The position numbers were made by a program, and so were the translations under genes. DNA of 64,000 nucleotides from Neelides folsomi (taxonomy: Eukaryota > Arthropoda > Collembola > Neelipleona > Neelidae), in NCBI GenBank assembly GCA_034687125.1, contig JAQGBZ010000004.1:581456-645455 (forward strand), written 5' to 3'. Within the stretch, counting starts at the first letter, position 1. The number at the start of each line of letters is the position of its first letter. Positions 13,501 through 27,006 of the stretch are shown one piece after another. Under the pieces are notes generated by a model. That model was given only the letters and a program-made list of their open reading frames with translations. It did not search any database and was not told the DNA's origin.

Positions 13501-16500
13501 TGGAACTGCCATTTGGTTAATAAAAGGGATAAAACCTTGTTGGATTTTATCAAGCCTTAATCTGGGCCTCAAAGATATTAGTAAATAGCCAAAAATCGAT
13601 GTAAGTAGTTCTATTAAAATAACCACATGGATATGAATTTATGTACATAATACGAGTACGTATATTATGTATATACCAAAATTATTTATATGGTATTATA
13701 CCAAAATTATAGAGAGTCATTAAAAAGTACATTAAACATATTGAAGATTATTCAACAACGAGCCATCATCATCCATTCCAATTCCTCCGTGTTAAAACTT
13801 GAGGCTCAGCAGTTTTAGTCAATAAAAATAAATTTTCTAATGGTAAATCGTGGAAGGTTCAGAAGGAGGAAAAAGGAAGGAAAGAGGAAGTGAATGAATG
13901 GGACGCGGATAAGGGAAAGGGAAGACTTTTAAATAATGACACTTAGGAAGCAAATTCAATTAAGATAAGGATATATAATTTGGAATAAATCCAGTCTTAT
14001 AAACCTTGTCTTGACTAATACTAATACACTGGTAATACATTGAAAATGGTATGTCACTTGAATATATATTTACTTATTTACATACATATTTTAAACGTAG
14101 GGCTTTATATTAAAATTTATAGAATCCTTCTTTGCCTTTATTTTACGCTGTTCACTCCCACTCACATTTGATATACAAATAAAGTAAGAGCAAGTCGATG
14201 GAATATGCCAAGTGGCTGTTTCTACTTTTACATATTTTACATACTGAATATAAAATTTTGACGGAAATGATCTTTACATTCTTACGACCTTCTAACAGCC
14301 GATGTGTTATGTATGAAACTATAAAAATTCATATAAAAGGAGTAATATTGGAAAAAATATTTTGGAAAAAATATTTTGAATAAAAAGCTTCGTTTGGAGC
14401 TCGAATAAAATTTAATAAAATAAACAAAATAACCGAAAAGGAAGTAAAATTTAACAGTTGCATTATCTATTCGGGTTCCGAATACATTTTAAAAGTGTTA
14501 CTTTCGTATAATTTACAATTAGTTAATTTACAAACTGTACAAAGGTCTGAGTGAGTACAAGTAATTGTAAAAGTAGTGATATTGGGCGAATGTTTAAAAT
14601 TCCGTTATGAAACTTGACATGGATTGACTTATAAGAATCGTGGAAAGCATTTTAGTAAATTTTTTTTGAGTAACTGCTTTCCAAATGGACAGATCATTAA
14701 TCATTGAATTAAATATTTAACAACTTATCCAATGTGACATAAGCCTGTTTAACTCCAACTTCTAAAGAAATAAGATCTGATCGAAAATAAGCCCATATAT
14801 TTCAACTTATATTAAATTCCCATCTTTATAAATAATATTCTCTCTTAACCTACTTATACATAGTATTTAGAAATACAGATACATCTATCACTTTATAAAT
14901 ATTATATAATAGTATAAATATTACATTTTGATACATGTATTGATACTTGATACTATTAGAGTTGAAGGATTTAATACTTTAATACTTTTGAATTATCACA
15001 TTATATTATTTCATCAGCATTCGGAATTATTGATATTTGTGTAATATCAGTATATGGTACTATTTATATTACTTTTATATGGAACTGCAGCATGTATGTA
15101 CCATATGTAGTATTTATAAAGACATTTCTATTAAATACTTATATATACCTATATTGCAAAACATGTTTTTGCAATACAATCAAACTATCATCATTAAATT
15201 CATTAAGATTGCCTATATTTTGCAATTTTACAGCACCATTTAGTAAATAAAGCTTAATTGTGTCATAAGCTTAACAATATTGCTAAAATGAAAACAATTT
15301 ATGTCTCCTGTAAACGCCAATTCCATTCACTGCAAGCGATTATTGAATTCTATTCACCGTATTCACTAATTTTTAATTACTATTGCTCCCATTCTTGATG
15401 ATTAATAAGGAATCCAAGTGGAGGCCTAATTACTTTAATATGCTATGTTCAGGAAACTTAATTTCACCTAATTACAATTTGCTCATTAAAGAGAGCATTG
15501 TTACACGGGAATTAAATTTCTCATGACCTCTGTTCCTGAAGTTTTCTCCAAAAGGTTATTTTCCAGTTAAAACATATTTTATCATTTAATGGCAATAAAC
15601 TTTCCTGTTAGGTTGTTATTATATGCAATTTATGTCTAATAATTTGTTTTTATTTTCCCTTTTTGCCTCCTACGTGTGTTCCCTTTTTTTCCTCTCCAAG
15701 CCCCGGAAAAATACACTTAAATTATAGAAGAAAATTTATGATGGGTTTTTTGCAAAGTTCGACCACTTTGAAATTCCGAAATGATGGGAAATGCAATAAT
15801 AAATAAATAAATATAGAGGTGATAATAGCCACGCAGAATTCCAAATAAACCGAAATAACCGAAATAAACTGAAATTTGAAAAGAGGAAAGTTGTGAATCG
15901 GATCAAGGGTTCAAAAGCGATTTGGAAAATTTATTACTTCCGCGTCCATTCTTTTATAACGACATATAAAAATAAGTCCATACTTACTGCCAAGTGTCCT
16001 GCTAATCTAAACATATACAAGTCCAAATGTCCAAGGTGTTGGAGCATAAAATGGATGACCATGACTATCGCTTTGTTGCACTTTTCCCATGGGGAAAACT
16101 TTAAGGGTTTCTTAAGGAAAACGTGAAGAGTTTTCCCCTAAGCACTTTGGCAATATAATACCAAAAGTCAAAGGAAATGTCGTTAAATTGTCTTTATTGC
16201 CAAAAGTTAAAGCAAAAGGGCAAAGGAATTTCTTAACCAGAAATTGAAATGGCAAACCTTTAGAAAATATATAATATTTATTTCTATACATTTAGAAATA
16301 CAATAGATGTTATATATATATAAACCGAATAAACAGATATTTCTATTGTATAAATATAAATATAAATTATATATTCTATCTAGTTTATATTTTAAATGTT
16401 ACACTGTATAGATACATTGTTTATCGTATAGACAAAAGATAATAAATTATCAAATCATAAAATTATTCCTTATGAATAAATGAATAAGAAATAATATTTT

Positions 16501-19500
16501 GAAATTAAATGTTTCTTGACTAAAGTTAAGTAAGAATTTCCTTTTGTGGAAATGAGTTTGTAGTTAATTAAACAATAAGAAATTATTAAATCATCCCGGG
16601 AAAATTATTCGAGAACCGTTGGAGTTTTGAACTTTACTATTTTGTTGATTCATAAAGTACAAAGTTGGAAGACCAAAGAACAAAAGAAACGCCTTTAGCT
16701 AAATGAGCAATCTACCGAAATGTTAATTGTGGATAAATGGAGGAGCTCAGAACTTTCCCTATTGAGTTTCCACTCAAAAGCTCAAATTAAAAGAAGGCTA
16801 ATTAACTTCCTTTTCTCACTCCGCTGTGTCAAAAAATATATCCATTTTAATGAGAGGAGAATCTCTTCGCTTTCATTCCCAATCTTCTTTTAATACCTTC
16901 ATTAATCCCATATTATTTTCACCCATAGAACACGAACCATCTTAAAACCTTTATAAATATATCAAACTAACTATCTTCCTAATTCCCACACTTTTCATCA
17001 TATCTTTCCAACAACTCACGTTTAATACCAATTTGTTCTTTTTACTCCGTTAATTGTAAGATCCAACCAACAGTTAATTTATTATAATTTTAAAATTTAA
17101 ACCCAACTATCTTTAACTATAAACTTCAATAGTTGCTTTAAAAATTTAATAAAAATATAAAAATTCGATCTTTAAATTAATTACTTTTTATAATATTAAA
17201 TATTTAATAAATATTTATCGGTATGTGACAGCATACTGGGAAAAATTATTTAGGAAAAAATAATTAAAGAAAATTATCAATCATGGATAAATAAAATTTC
17301 CTTTTATGAGTGTGAGTATCGTTAATTCATTATGTTGGATTTTTCTTTTCCTTTATAAAATATTCATAATTTGTGAGTTCTTTGGTTCGGATTGTCTGCA
17401 TGTTTGATTGATTGAGAGAAAGTTGATGAGAAACGTAATAAAAATTGATTATTCGACCGACCCATTTCATTCCCTTTGTAGCTATTCATTTTTCTGAAAG
17501 GTGAAAGAAATCAATCATTGTTGAATTATGTAATTTAATTAAAAGTTTTTCAATTTGGATTCTATTTTATTAAGTTATCAAATCATGTGGGTAAACAAGA
17601 TGAATGACTCGCTGAAAATGGAAGTGTAAAATCTCGTACAAGTCAAATGTAAGTGATTTATACTCAATAAATTTTGAGTTATATCTCCCAATGTCAGTCT
17701 CACTTTAAGAAATCTCTCTCTCTTTTTCTCTCCAACATTTCTTATACGATTTCTCGTATATTTAAAGTAAGTTACCTATCTTTTTATTTATTTTCAATTT
17801 GTCTGCGGGAAACTCATGATGAAAGAAAATGATTTTTGGAGCTCAATGTTAAAAGTTAATGTTATGAAAGTTAAAATAGCATTATTATACCTACAAAAGC
17901 ATTATGAAAATTGTCGCAGTGTTGAATTGAGGATTACCATTATTGGTATTTAAGAAGAAATCGATAAGTCGGACATTCAGTTTTTGATTTGAATATTTGG
18001 CCATTCCCCTTTCATGCTTTCATATTTAATTTCCAAACTCATCCTTTTGACTTTGGATCGGTTAAATGGAAATCCTCATAAACTTTGAATTTGAATCTCA
18101 AGCCATCCTCTGCAGCTCGACAAATTGTCAAAATAACTTATTTGAGAGATACAAGCAAGTTCCATTAAATTCCAACTGACTCAACGTGGTTCCTTTTTAA
18201 CATAAATATTTATTTAGTTAAATTAGAATTGCCAAAACAAAATTAAAACCAATATTATACCTAAGATATATTTGAGATGAGCTATGTAAGTGTAATTGGC
18301 GTATAAATTCTAATTTAAATAGGATATCTACTTATACATTATATGTTGTAGTAAGATATAATGGGCTAAATTCGCAAGTCCATTGCGTTTAAAACTCAAA
18401 GTAATTCAATTAATGCGGGAAGTCTATTCCTCCGGATTACGCTAACCGTCGATGAATATTTACTTCCGAGTCGCGTCGAGTGCTGATGGCATTATAAATA
18501 TCCAGAGGAGTACTATATAGGATGTACCATATATTAAATATATCTTATATCATGTATTTAATATACCATATAATAAATATATCTTATATGGAATATATTT
18601 TACCCAAAAGTGAAGACATTGTGTGGAACCAGAGTCTTTGGTTTTAATGCATATATGAAGGAGTCGAATTCACCCCCAAATCAAGGGCCCATTTGAGTTT
18701 TACAGGATTAGATCTTTTTCGACTCAGCTTCGTAAATCCTTCAATCTCAGGAGAAACGAGACCTTTAGAGAAGATTAACTTTCTTGATGAGATTTCTTTT
18801 GATTATACAAACTATGTATTTAGTTATATGGAGATTGTACCTATGTAAGTATATGCTTTGCATACAACCCAGTTAACCATCTCTTTTAGAATGATCATCA
18901 GAAGAGTTAATGGTTTGAGAAATCCTCCATTCTTTCCCCCCAAATTGAACTCTTTTACTTATTAAAAATTTGTTAACGTTGCAATCTTGGAATATGCCTT
19001 TAACTCCCATGCCCGTATTTTCCCTCCCTTAAAGATCCTCTAAAGATTCCTATCAAGCGCGGGTAATCTTCTTTAGCTTCTTTAGCCCGTTTTTAATGAT
19101 TTTTTTCTTTTCATCAAGCGGGTATAATGGGCGGAAATAAATCTTGGTGAAATCTTGATTTGTAATCAAAATGTAATTCAACGTGGTTTTTACGCATTTC
19201 TTGTGAGAATAATTGACAATAGTTTTCTCCTCGATCGACATTTCAATTTCCCGTACGACCAATAACAACAACTGATCTTTCTCCCCAATTCCATTTCCCG
19301 TAAATCTTTAGGTATTTGATTTAAAGCCCGTAATTCAACCCAGGTCTCCAAATAACACAAATAATTTCCAAGTTCTGTCGAAGCCGTCGAAGAGCTTCAA
19401 GGGATTTTATACCATAGCATACTCTAATACCATATTATTATATGTATGTTGCATATACCCATTTCTTATATTTATAATATTTATCCTCACGCATCCATAT

Positions 19501-22500
19501 CATATAAATATAACTTAAACATTCCACATGAGAATGATTTAGATTTTTATACTCAAAAATCACAAAATATAAGTTTTCATTGTCCACATATTAATTTTAA
19601 TATTTTAGCATATCATGAATAATGAAGTAAAACAGATAGTTATTAAAATGTCCAGAGACTATAAATCTAAATTTTTATCTTGAAGGAAAAATATATTATT
19701 GTGGCTAAATTCTTGAACCACCAATTCCTTATTTTTTCCCAATATAACAATGATTCTTTTGATCAATGGGAAGCCACTCGTAAGCACAAATAAAAGAAAG
19801 AATGGAGATGAAATGAATCATGCCAAACTTGGAATTTCACTTTCTCATCTGACTCATTATGAACTGTTGCGTTCTTCTTGAGCTTTTGTTTGCCTGTTCG
19901 GAAAATGAGAAACTTGGGTTCTTTTCTTGTCGAAGGGTTTTCTCATTTTTCTAGATATTTCATTTTTTCCTTCAAGTGGGAAAAAAGCGGAAATGTGGGG
20001 AGTAGGAAACCTTCCGCTCCTCCAGCTCCTTTTTGTTTTGAAAGAAAGCTGACCTTAGATACTTTCTGACTCGATCCGATTTCCGATTTGATATCCGCGG
20101 GAGTTTCTTCTCCTCACCCGGTTGAATGAAGTGGGAGAAAATGCAGACGGCCGCGGAAAACACTTTTATTTCTTCTTGACCCTGAAGAGGACTTCCGAGG
20201 GATTTGAGCAAAAGAAAAACTCCTGTGGGTTACTTGAGTTGAATTCAATGATGATGGGCTTTGTGTGGGAAGATAGACAAAATAGTATTTGAAATCATTT
20301 TATACATACTCCACGCCGTTATAAACTCCATACATACATACTCTGTACTATGTATCATACATGTGTATTACTATACATTATAAATTACATGTTACTCTAC
20401 AAGAGTGATTATAGCCTTATAAGTACAGATATATGTATTGTAGTTATATATAAGGTGAGGATGGGAAGTATATCTTAAGCTTTGGCTGTCTTTGTCTCTC
20501 CGGAATCTCTTCACAAGAGATCAGCTCGAAAGAAAGTGGACTTGACTCTGAAAGGAAAACTTTCTTTTTACGAGTTTAGACTTGGAAATTGGATTTCCTC
20601 TTCCAGTGCCTTTAGAAGAAGTGGCAGTATGGGCAACTGATTGACCAACTGGACTCCCTTGATATGCGACCATAACTTCCCAGAGTAATAATGTGGCTCT
20701 ATGAGACCTACAAGAACGTCAAAGACCCTTCCGTGCAACATCCACAAAATGGCCGGAATGAGGACCGAGACAGAAATGTCACTTTATGGAGAAAGGGGAG
20801 AAAAGGGAGATTCTATTTGTTAGCAACGTCGTTACAACAAGAACTCTGTCTTTTCCATCAAAGCTCTCGACGAAGGGTCAAAGAGCTAATTTGAGTTTTA
20901 CGGGATGATGTTGGTTTCCTCGGGATAAACTTTCGTATCTTGTCTCGTTACTTCAATACTTTATAGGGTTACTTTATAGCTGGGAATGGAAGGTTGGGGT
21001 AAATAGGGTGGGAGTTTATTTACTAACTTGGTGCTCGATCACTTAGTCATTTACGAGCTAATTCCCATTTTCGACTCTCATTCCCGCACAGTTGGAAGAA
21101 GTTAGAAGTTCTGGAAACCAAATAAGGTTCCCCCAACTTACGGCTTTTAATTGAGTTTTTTCGACAGCGTGAAGTTTGGGATTTAACCCGTTCTTGATTC
21201 ACTATTTTATGGGGAGCGGACAATGGAGGTTTGGAAGGTGGGGGAGTCGAAGTTCAAAGGATTAATTTATTACCCTCGCTTCGTCATTAAATAAGGTTAA
21301 ATAATTTAGGAGGCTTTGTGCATTAAGAAGAAAAGTTAGGGTTGGAACGGAGGAGGGAAAACGCGACCTGCGACATAAATTCAGGTCTCTGAAGCAATAA
21401 AAATAAAAGTTTTCAACTCGAGAGTTTCTTAGTCGAAATAGGGGGAAATAATATTTTCCATGTAAAGGAACGTGCGTGTGTTTTCTTCCATCCTACTTAT
21501 AATTTCAACTCCTTTCTTTTCCTCAAACCATCTGGGTTATCTCAAACGGTCTCTATCTCCTTTCTGTCACACATTCGCTTTTAATAATTCTCAAACTCAT
21601 CTTCCTTTTAACTAACTTTAAGTTATATACCATATATCTACTCTATATGAAGAATGTATATATTATTTACAATACTTATTATGTAATTTTTCATTATTAT
21701 GTAGGTAAGCAGAATATGCACATACCTCTATTTAACTATACCTCTCTATAGGATACTTAACAATACCTCTGTATCTTATTCCGTCTTTACATATTTTATA
21801 TTACAATAATATTTTGTATAACTTTATAAAACTTTTTAGCTTACTCTAACTACTACCATAATAAGCAGCTTGGTTTAATATTTATATGTAGGTATTTGCA
21901 TAATAATTTCAATTGTTAATTTAATTTTATAAAATGTTAAAAAAATTAAAAGATTCTGTTTGGGTCTTATATTTATGTACAGATACCATACATACATGAA
22001 TACACACCTAGGCCTGTACGGTATTAATGAGTAAGAATATAAAAAGTATTTTAGCCATTCTGGTATAGTTGAAAAGTTAAAGAAAAAGAAAAAGAAACTG
22101 TCAACTCAAACTTTGGACGTTTTCTTTATAACTATCCTGTGAGTATAATGGCAGTTTTCTTTCAAGCTCTGGAAGAAAGCTGAAAGGCAAAGAACGTGAT
22201 CCTCTTCTAATAAATAAGTTAACCAGATGGAAATGACAGATGTGCAAGCGTGCAATAGATCACTTTTAAAACTTTGAAAGTTTGATGGAACTCTTGGAAG
22301 TTTAATCTCTGACTGTAGTTAATTCTCCTTTTCCACAGGCACGACAATTAGAGCCGAGCAGCATAATGGCTTCCCGGACGAGCCACCTGATGGTCCCATC
22401 CAAGAACCCAAGACGAAATCGGAAGGGGCTCAGCTGTACAAAGTTCTAGAAAACGGCGTTCTGAAGATCCTACAAGGTGTCAAAGCCACGCTGGTGCATA

Positions 22501-23543
22501 ACTCCAATCCCATGTCCGAGCCCTCAAGGAGTCTCAAGAGAAAGCGACGTTCTTCGAAAGATAAACAAGACCCGTTTGCCTTCTCCGAACAAACCCATGA
22601 TAATAACAATAACCATCATTTCCTGGGACTCGAAAATGATGAGGACGTGCAAATGGGGCCTCGGAGCCCCAAAGAGTCCCACCAGGAAAAATCATCCTCA
22701 GGGTCTTCAATCGACTACCATCGGATCCGACATGCCATGAAGAAACTCGGCGGAGGCGGACTCGACCTCTCCGTTATGGAACGGATGATTTTGGATCCAA
22801 ACCCCGGGGGCCACCGCCAACCGCCCAATTCTCCCCGGGATTCTGAAAAAGATCCTTCAAACTCCCGAAAGAACCAGGGTAAGAACGCTGGTAAGAAAAC
22901 TGAGAAGAAATTGAACCATGGGCGCCCGGTTCCTAATATTAACCCAGGTTACCCTAACCCGAATCATGGAGATAATCCAAGTTACCCGAATCATGGAGAT
23001 AACCCGAGTTACCCGAATCATGGAGATAATGAGAGGAAGGGGAAAGATGTGCCCATAGGGAATGACGCTTACAATTATGAACACCATCATGCTCTTGCAC
23101 ATCAAAGGACAGTTCTTTCACTCCAAGAGGAGTCTTTCGAAGATTCTAATTCTCCTGCAGTTGTAAGGGAAGTGGAGAAGGACGAGGAAGGGAATTGGAT
23201 CCTCGATCCTCCCAATAATGGGAGAAACAGTCCGGGAGAAGAAGGGAAGAAGATTGAGACAACGACGTGGTTCATAGCTGAAGAAGACTTGGCCGGGAGA
23301 GTCATAACAATGATCATTCCGGGGAAAAACGAAACGACTCGGTTTGATAGCCCGGCACACAATAAGGAAAAGATTCACCATGTTGGGGAATCGCTTGAGC
23401 CGTGTTACTCCCGGGACGACGTTCTCGTCGTCGTGGGCCTCACGTGTACCCTCAATTTCGCCTTTGTGCTCCTCATCTACGGATTTGTAAGGTGGTTCAA
23501 CGTGTCTGGAACTTCAAAGGAAAAAGACTTTCATCAACTGTAA
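7578..23543 (+). CDS. Single-pass membrane protein of unknown family, two exons with a 14.6 kb intron
   Basis: I do not recognise this protein. Exon 1 codes from ATG 7578 to 7710 and ends at AAA|GTAAGA. Exon 2 runs from 22339, after TTCCACAG, to the TAA at 23541-23543. The split serine codon (A+GC) keeps frame, giving about 445 residues. Residues 8-30 are hydrophobic and look like a signal peptide or signal anchor. Residues 110-115 contain KRKRR, a possible furin-type site. The middle is low-complexity and polar, with Asn/His runs and three NPSYPNHGD-type repeats. Residues 406-428 are a strong membrane segment followed by a short tail. This suggests a type I protein with a long disordered ectodomain. 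The stop codon overlaps a perfect GTAAGT donor at 23540, so the tail may continue into an unseen exon. Extra exons inside the intron are also possible. Exon GC is well above the flanks, which supports coding. Confidence 0.7.
7929..8190 (+). mobile_element. 262-bp MITE with TIRs of about 70 bp, copy 1
   Basis: The ends are inverted repeats: ACCAGCAATTGGCCCGTCTC at the left matches the complement of the right end, which finishes ATTGCTGGT. The similarity continues inward through a shared stretch containing TTCTTTCCATTAGAAACTAT, for about 70 bp. A second copy of identical length lies in opposite orientation at 59537-59798. No coding capacity is visible, so it is a non-autonomous DNA element. About 40 bp outside the left end (from 7889) is also shared with copy 2, so the true unit may be longer. 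Confidence 0.85.
9276..9386. repeat. Tandem repeat of a GAGAATTCRAAAAA-type unit
   Basis: Six to seven imperfect units of about 15-17 bp follow one another, each built on GAGAATTC followed by a run of A and a G. The ORF across it, with Lys/Arg-rich repeats, is a by-product of the repeat and not a gene. Confidence 0.8.
10007..11094. mobile_element. Defective Tc1-like transposon with long inverted repeats of IR/DR type
   Basis: The element is flanked by TA duplications (10005-10006 and 11095-11096). It starts CAGTCGTAGACAAAAG and ends with the complement. The inverted repeats extend about 225-235 bp each, to around 10235 and from around 10870. At the inner end of each repeat, a second copy of the terminal motif (GGACAWAAGTATTTGA) resembles the outer one, the arrangement called IR/DR in Tc1 relatives. 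Between them lies a broken transposase on the - strand. At 1088 bp it is shorter than an intact Tc1 (about 1.6 kb), consistent with an internal deletion. Confidence 0.9.
10290..10750 (-). pseudogene. Tc1-family transposase remnant, N-terminal half only
   Basis: Reading begins MPRGKELS at 10750, typical of Tc1-like transposases. It continues through a helix-turn-helix-like region with IVKRLCLSVSTVG and RRYKK, then to ISPKTIKRSLKEAKF and KPHHIKARMNWARQHQDW, as in the second DNA-binding region of the family. There are in-frame stops (for example just after ERGLGY) and at least two frame changes. The catalytic DDE region after the ARQHQDW segment is missing, because the reading runs into the inverted repeat soon after CPEG. 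The gene is dead. Confidence 0.85.
12365..12420. repeat. Short tandem repeat of about 14-15 bp
   Basis: Four imperfect units built on CAAGTCGGATAT (later CAAGTCAGATAT and TAGTCAGATC) follow one another inside the large intron. Confidence 0.7.
22940..23026 (+). repeat. In-frame 27-bp minisatellite inside exon 2
   Basis: One 33-bp unit and two 27-bp units encode GYPNPNHGD and then NPSYPNHGD twice. Because the unit is a multiple of three, copy-number change would keep frame. It lies in the low-complexity ectodomain of the membrane protein. Confidence 0.85.
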
Positions 23544-26390
23544 GTCACGTTGATAATCTTTTATATCTTTTATGATTCATCAGCTTTTATCATCATTTTC
23601 ATCATCTGTTGAATTTACTTTTTAAAGTAATAAATATCCTCAATTTATAGTAGATTTTATAATCCATAATATGTATCTGTATAATATAAACTTATGACTA
23701 ACAAATCATACACAGTGAGTACAGTACAGTATAAGTTTATTTACAATATAAGTTGCTATTTTACCTGTTATTATTGACATAGGTAATCTTTGGGCAAAAG
23801 AACCCTTTTGGACTTTATTTATAATAAAATACTAAAAAGGGGGAATAGAGTGATTTTCCCAAAATTCTCTTTATCTTCAAAGTGGAGCTTAATTTTAGTA
23901 GTGGAGTTAATGAACCGTTTAAAATTATTTTAATAAGCTAGGAGGTTAGGGGGTTATTTTAAAATGAAAATGTTGGCCGTGCTCACTTGGGTTATTAGGC
24001 GATCACTCAAGTTCAGATAACCCCACTTGAGGAACATTTCAGCTGGAATCCGAATTTGTATTCTGCAGAACCTCGGTTTTATTCATCCTAAGTTCACATT
24101 CACATTTCATCCTTGGGAAGATAAGCACTGTCAGACACGCATTCGTCTTTTCCTCCCTCGTGACCCATACAATCTGAGATGCAGATGTGTAATGGACAAA
24201 TGTTATTTTCACTTTTTACGACGCTGGCCCATTTACCGCATTCTCAATTCTCATTAGCGGAGCTATTTAAGTAATGAACAATAAAACCATGCAGGAACTC
24301 GTGACGACTCATGTGCAAAAAGACCACAATTAGAGAAAGTAACAAAAAGAGTAATAAAACCCAAGTAAATAGATAAGCATTTACTCATACAGACTTTCCC
24401 TACTTTTTCGTATATTTACATTAAATGGGTTAATATTTATGTCAAAACATGGTTTTTTACTTATATCTTTTTCATTGTGTTTCTTTTTCTAATAGTTTTT
24501 GCTAGACTTTTAGCATTCATTTTAGCATTCTTCAAATAAGTTCCACTAAAGCTATCAATGCGCATTAATGATTTAATACCAATTTAGCAAACAATTTGAT
24601 ATTTGTTATACTATATAATAAATAAAATATCGAGTTAAGTGAAAATTGATAAAAGGGATTTAGAACTCACATGGGAAATCAAGATAGATTTTTATTGCAA
24701 AATGATTTAAGCTACAGATTCGCAAATTAGAAAGTAAAATCTCTCAGATCATTGAGGAGAAAAAAACCGTTGGTTCGCATTTGAAATTTGAACTCTACTT
24801 GTTGAACTTGGATCTTGGTGGATAAATATAAAAAGCCTGATTTCTCATCGGACCTCTTCGATTGGATCTGAACTGATAAAATATTCAGTCCTGGTAGTTC
24901 CATTCCCGACTCCATTTATTTTTCCCAGACTGAGTTTGAGAATGAAGGGAAATTACCTTCCTCGCTCTTCTCCATTTGTCTATCGCTCCGGGAATCACGG
25001 ACAAATAATGGAATCCTTGTCGAATTTCCACTCTTTTAACTCCCATTTCTTATAAACTGCCAATAACCACTCTTCTTATCTCACCCCCTTCCACCCCGAA
25101 ACTTCCCGCGTTAACTCAAGACCCCGCTGAGGCCCCCGACGACTCCAGGCATCAATGATTCAAGGAGGAAAGCAAAGCACTCAAATCGACTCCCAATGTC
25201 GAACATGTTAAGGTGTGTGTAAGACTTGTGCTCATCTCCCTCATCTCATCCGCCTACACTAAAAGCCAACAAGGCCTGTTGGGGCCTCGCACGCCAACAT
25301 AAATACGATCCTTTAGATCAACTTTCCCTTTTTTTCAAGATTCCTCCCTAATGTTTAACTCGATTTGGGAGAGAGGAAAGTTTGGATAAGCTGGGTTTAA
25401 ATGTTTTCCATAAACTTTAAAATGAAGTCGCATTTGGGAACCAATTGCCCGTTCTCGGAATTCATTATTTATCAAGATGTTTCTTTTGTTATTTTATGAA
25501 TCTTTGTCCAAATCGCAAATTTCCTCCAAAAATACTTTCTTCGTCCAAATACTTCAAAATATGACAAAATATACATCAGAAGCTTAAAGAATAAAAATTT
25601 TACAATAAAAATATTTTGAAGTCCTTAGGTATACTGTAGAGAAATTTATGTTTTATATAACTTCAGAATATGTAGACTGTATAAGAAAATAAGTATAACT
25701 ACACAGTTACAGATATCTCTTATATAATTTCACACATTGTACTATTATGAAAAAGCTTAGAGGGAAATTTCTCTTCAGGTGTAATAGGAAGATTTTCCAT
25801 TAATCCTGGTATATGGACCATATAAAATATTTACATATGAAGAATAAAATGAAGCAAAGACATGTTGAAGAGTTTGGGCTTTTTGAGAATGTGAATAAAA
25901 TCGTAAGACTCCAGATGTTAGACGCGATATTTGAATGCAGATTGCATCTTCTGTCCCATCCGCTTTCCACATTTGCATTTCGTTTCTCACATGAAGTATG
26001 AGACAGCTGGGGAAGATTCCGTTTCTTCACTTCTCGATATCTCCCAAAACCCACCTTCAAACTTTCACTCATTTTATTATACGCCCAATATATTTCCCAA
26101 GATGTTCAACTCTGAAGACTTCTCTGTCTCCAAGTTGCTCACAAGACCCGTGATGTGTCATCTGGAAATATTCACAGCAATTTCCGATCCACGACCGTGA
26201 TTCATTTTAACCCCAAAATTCTCCCACAAATACATAAGATACAGTTAGGACGTGATTGAACGATCCAATAATTTCTTAACCCGCCGTCTCTCTCGGTGAA
26301 TCTCAAATGTAATTTTTCCTTGTCTTGTGGAGTTCCTTGTAAAGTTCCTTGTGGACCCCCACGGGTTTTCTTCAGGGTTCTTCAGCGGAG

Positions 26391-26459
26391 ATGTATACAG
26401 TCAACCATATACAGTCTACCATACACAGTCAACCATAATATACAGCCTACCATATACAG
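26391..26459. repeat. Tandem repeat of ACAGTCAACCATAT-type units
   Basis: Four to five imperfect units of 14-17 bp alternate between CAGTCAACCAT and CAGTCTACCAT or CAGCCTACCAT. Confidence 0.8.
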
Positions 26460-26953
26460 AGGGATTTTTCAGTGATTATCATTTTCTTGGCGTCGTCCTT
26501 CTTCCCTTGGCTCTTGCATCCGGAATGAAGTCAAATAGAAGTTGTAAAGTGAGGCAAGGGAGCAGTTAGAGTTCCTTAATCCACTTCTCCGCCTCTTTCC
26601 AGCTTCGTTCAATCACTTGTTTATAGCTCAAAGCCCTTCATGTCTGAAGGTTCCTTTAAATCAAGAAGATTGATGTTACCGGTGGAGGTGTTTGGCACTC
26701 GGCGGGAAAACGTTCGACTTTGGCCAATCCAATCACACCCACCGAGAAGGAAACCGATCCTCCGTTTCCTTCGATTTCTTCGCCTCTTAGTCAATATGGG
26801 AAATGAGAAGGATTTTTATCCTTCGGAGGAAATTCAGCCCATCTTTCATTCAGTCCCACTGGCCCTTGCACGACTTCACTTCTTTGACACATCTATCCGT
26901 CAATTTTGACAATTCGGTTTATTTTACTTCCTCTTTTGCATGCGTTCTGCATA

Positions 26954-27006
26954 TGAACCCATTTAACCCAATAATTCATTTGAACCCATTTAACCCAATA
27001 ATTCAT
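26954..27006. repeat. Direct duplication of a 26-bp unit
   Basis: The unit TGAACCCATTTAACCCAATA followed by ATTCAT occurs twice in direct succession, almost identical. Confidence 0.85.

Larger units (their letters stand above)
7711..22338 (+). other. 14.6 kb intron of the membrane-protein gene
   Basis: The intron is bounded by a GTAAGA donor and a TTCCACAG acceptor whose phases match. It is mostly AT-rich and holds a 262-bp MITE (7929-8190), a short-period tandem repeat (9276-9386), a defective Tc1-like element (10007-11094) and a second tandem repeat (12365-12420). GC-richer islands near 12.4-12.8, 18.4-18.8 and 20.0-21.4 kb may be regulatory. I found no additional coding exon in them. Confidence 0.6.
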
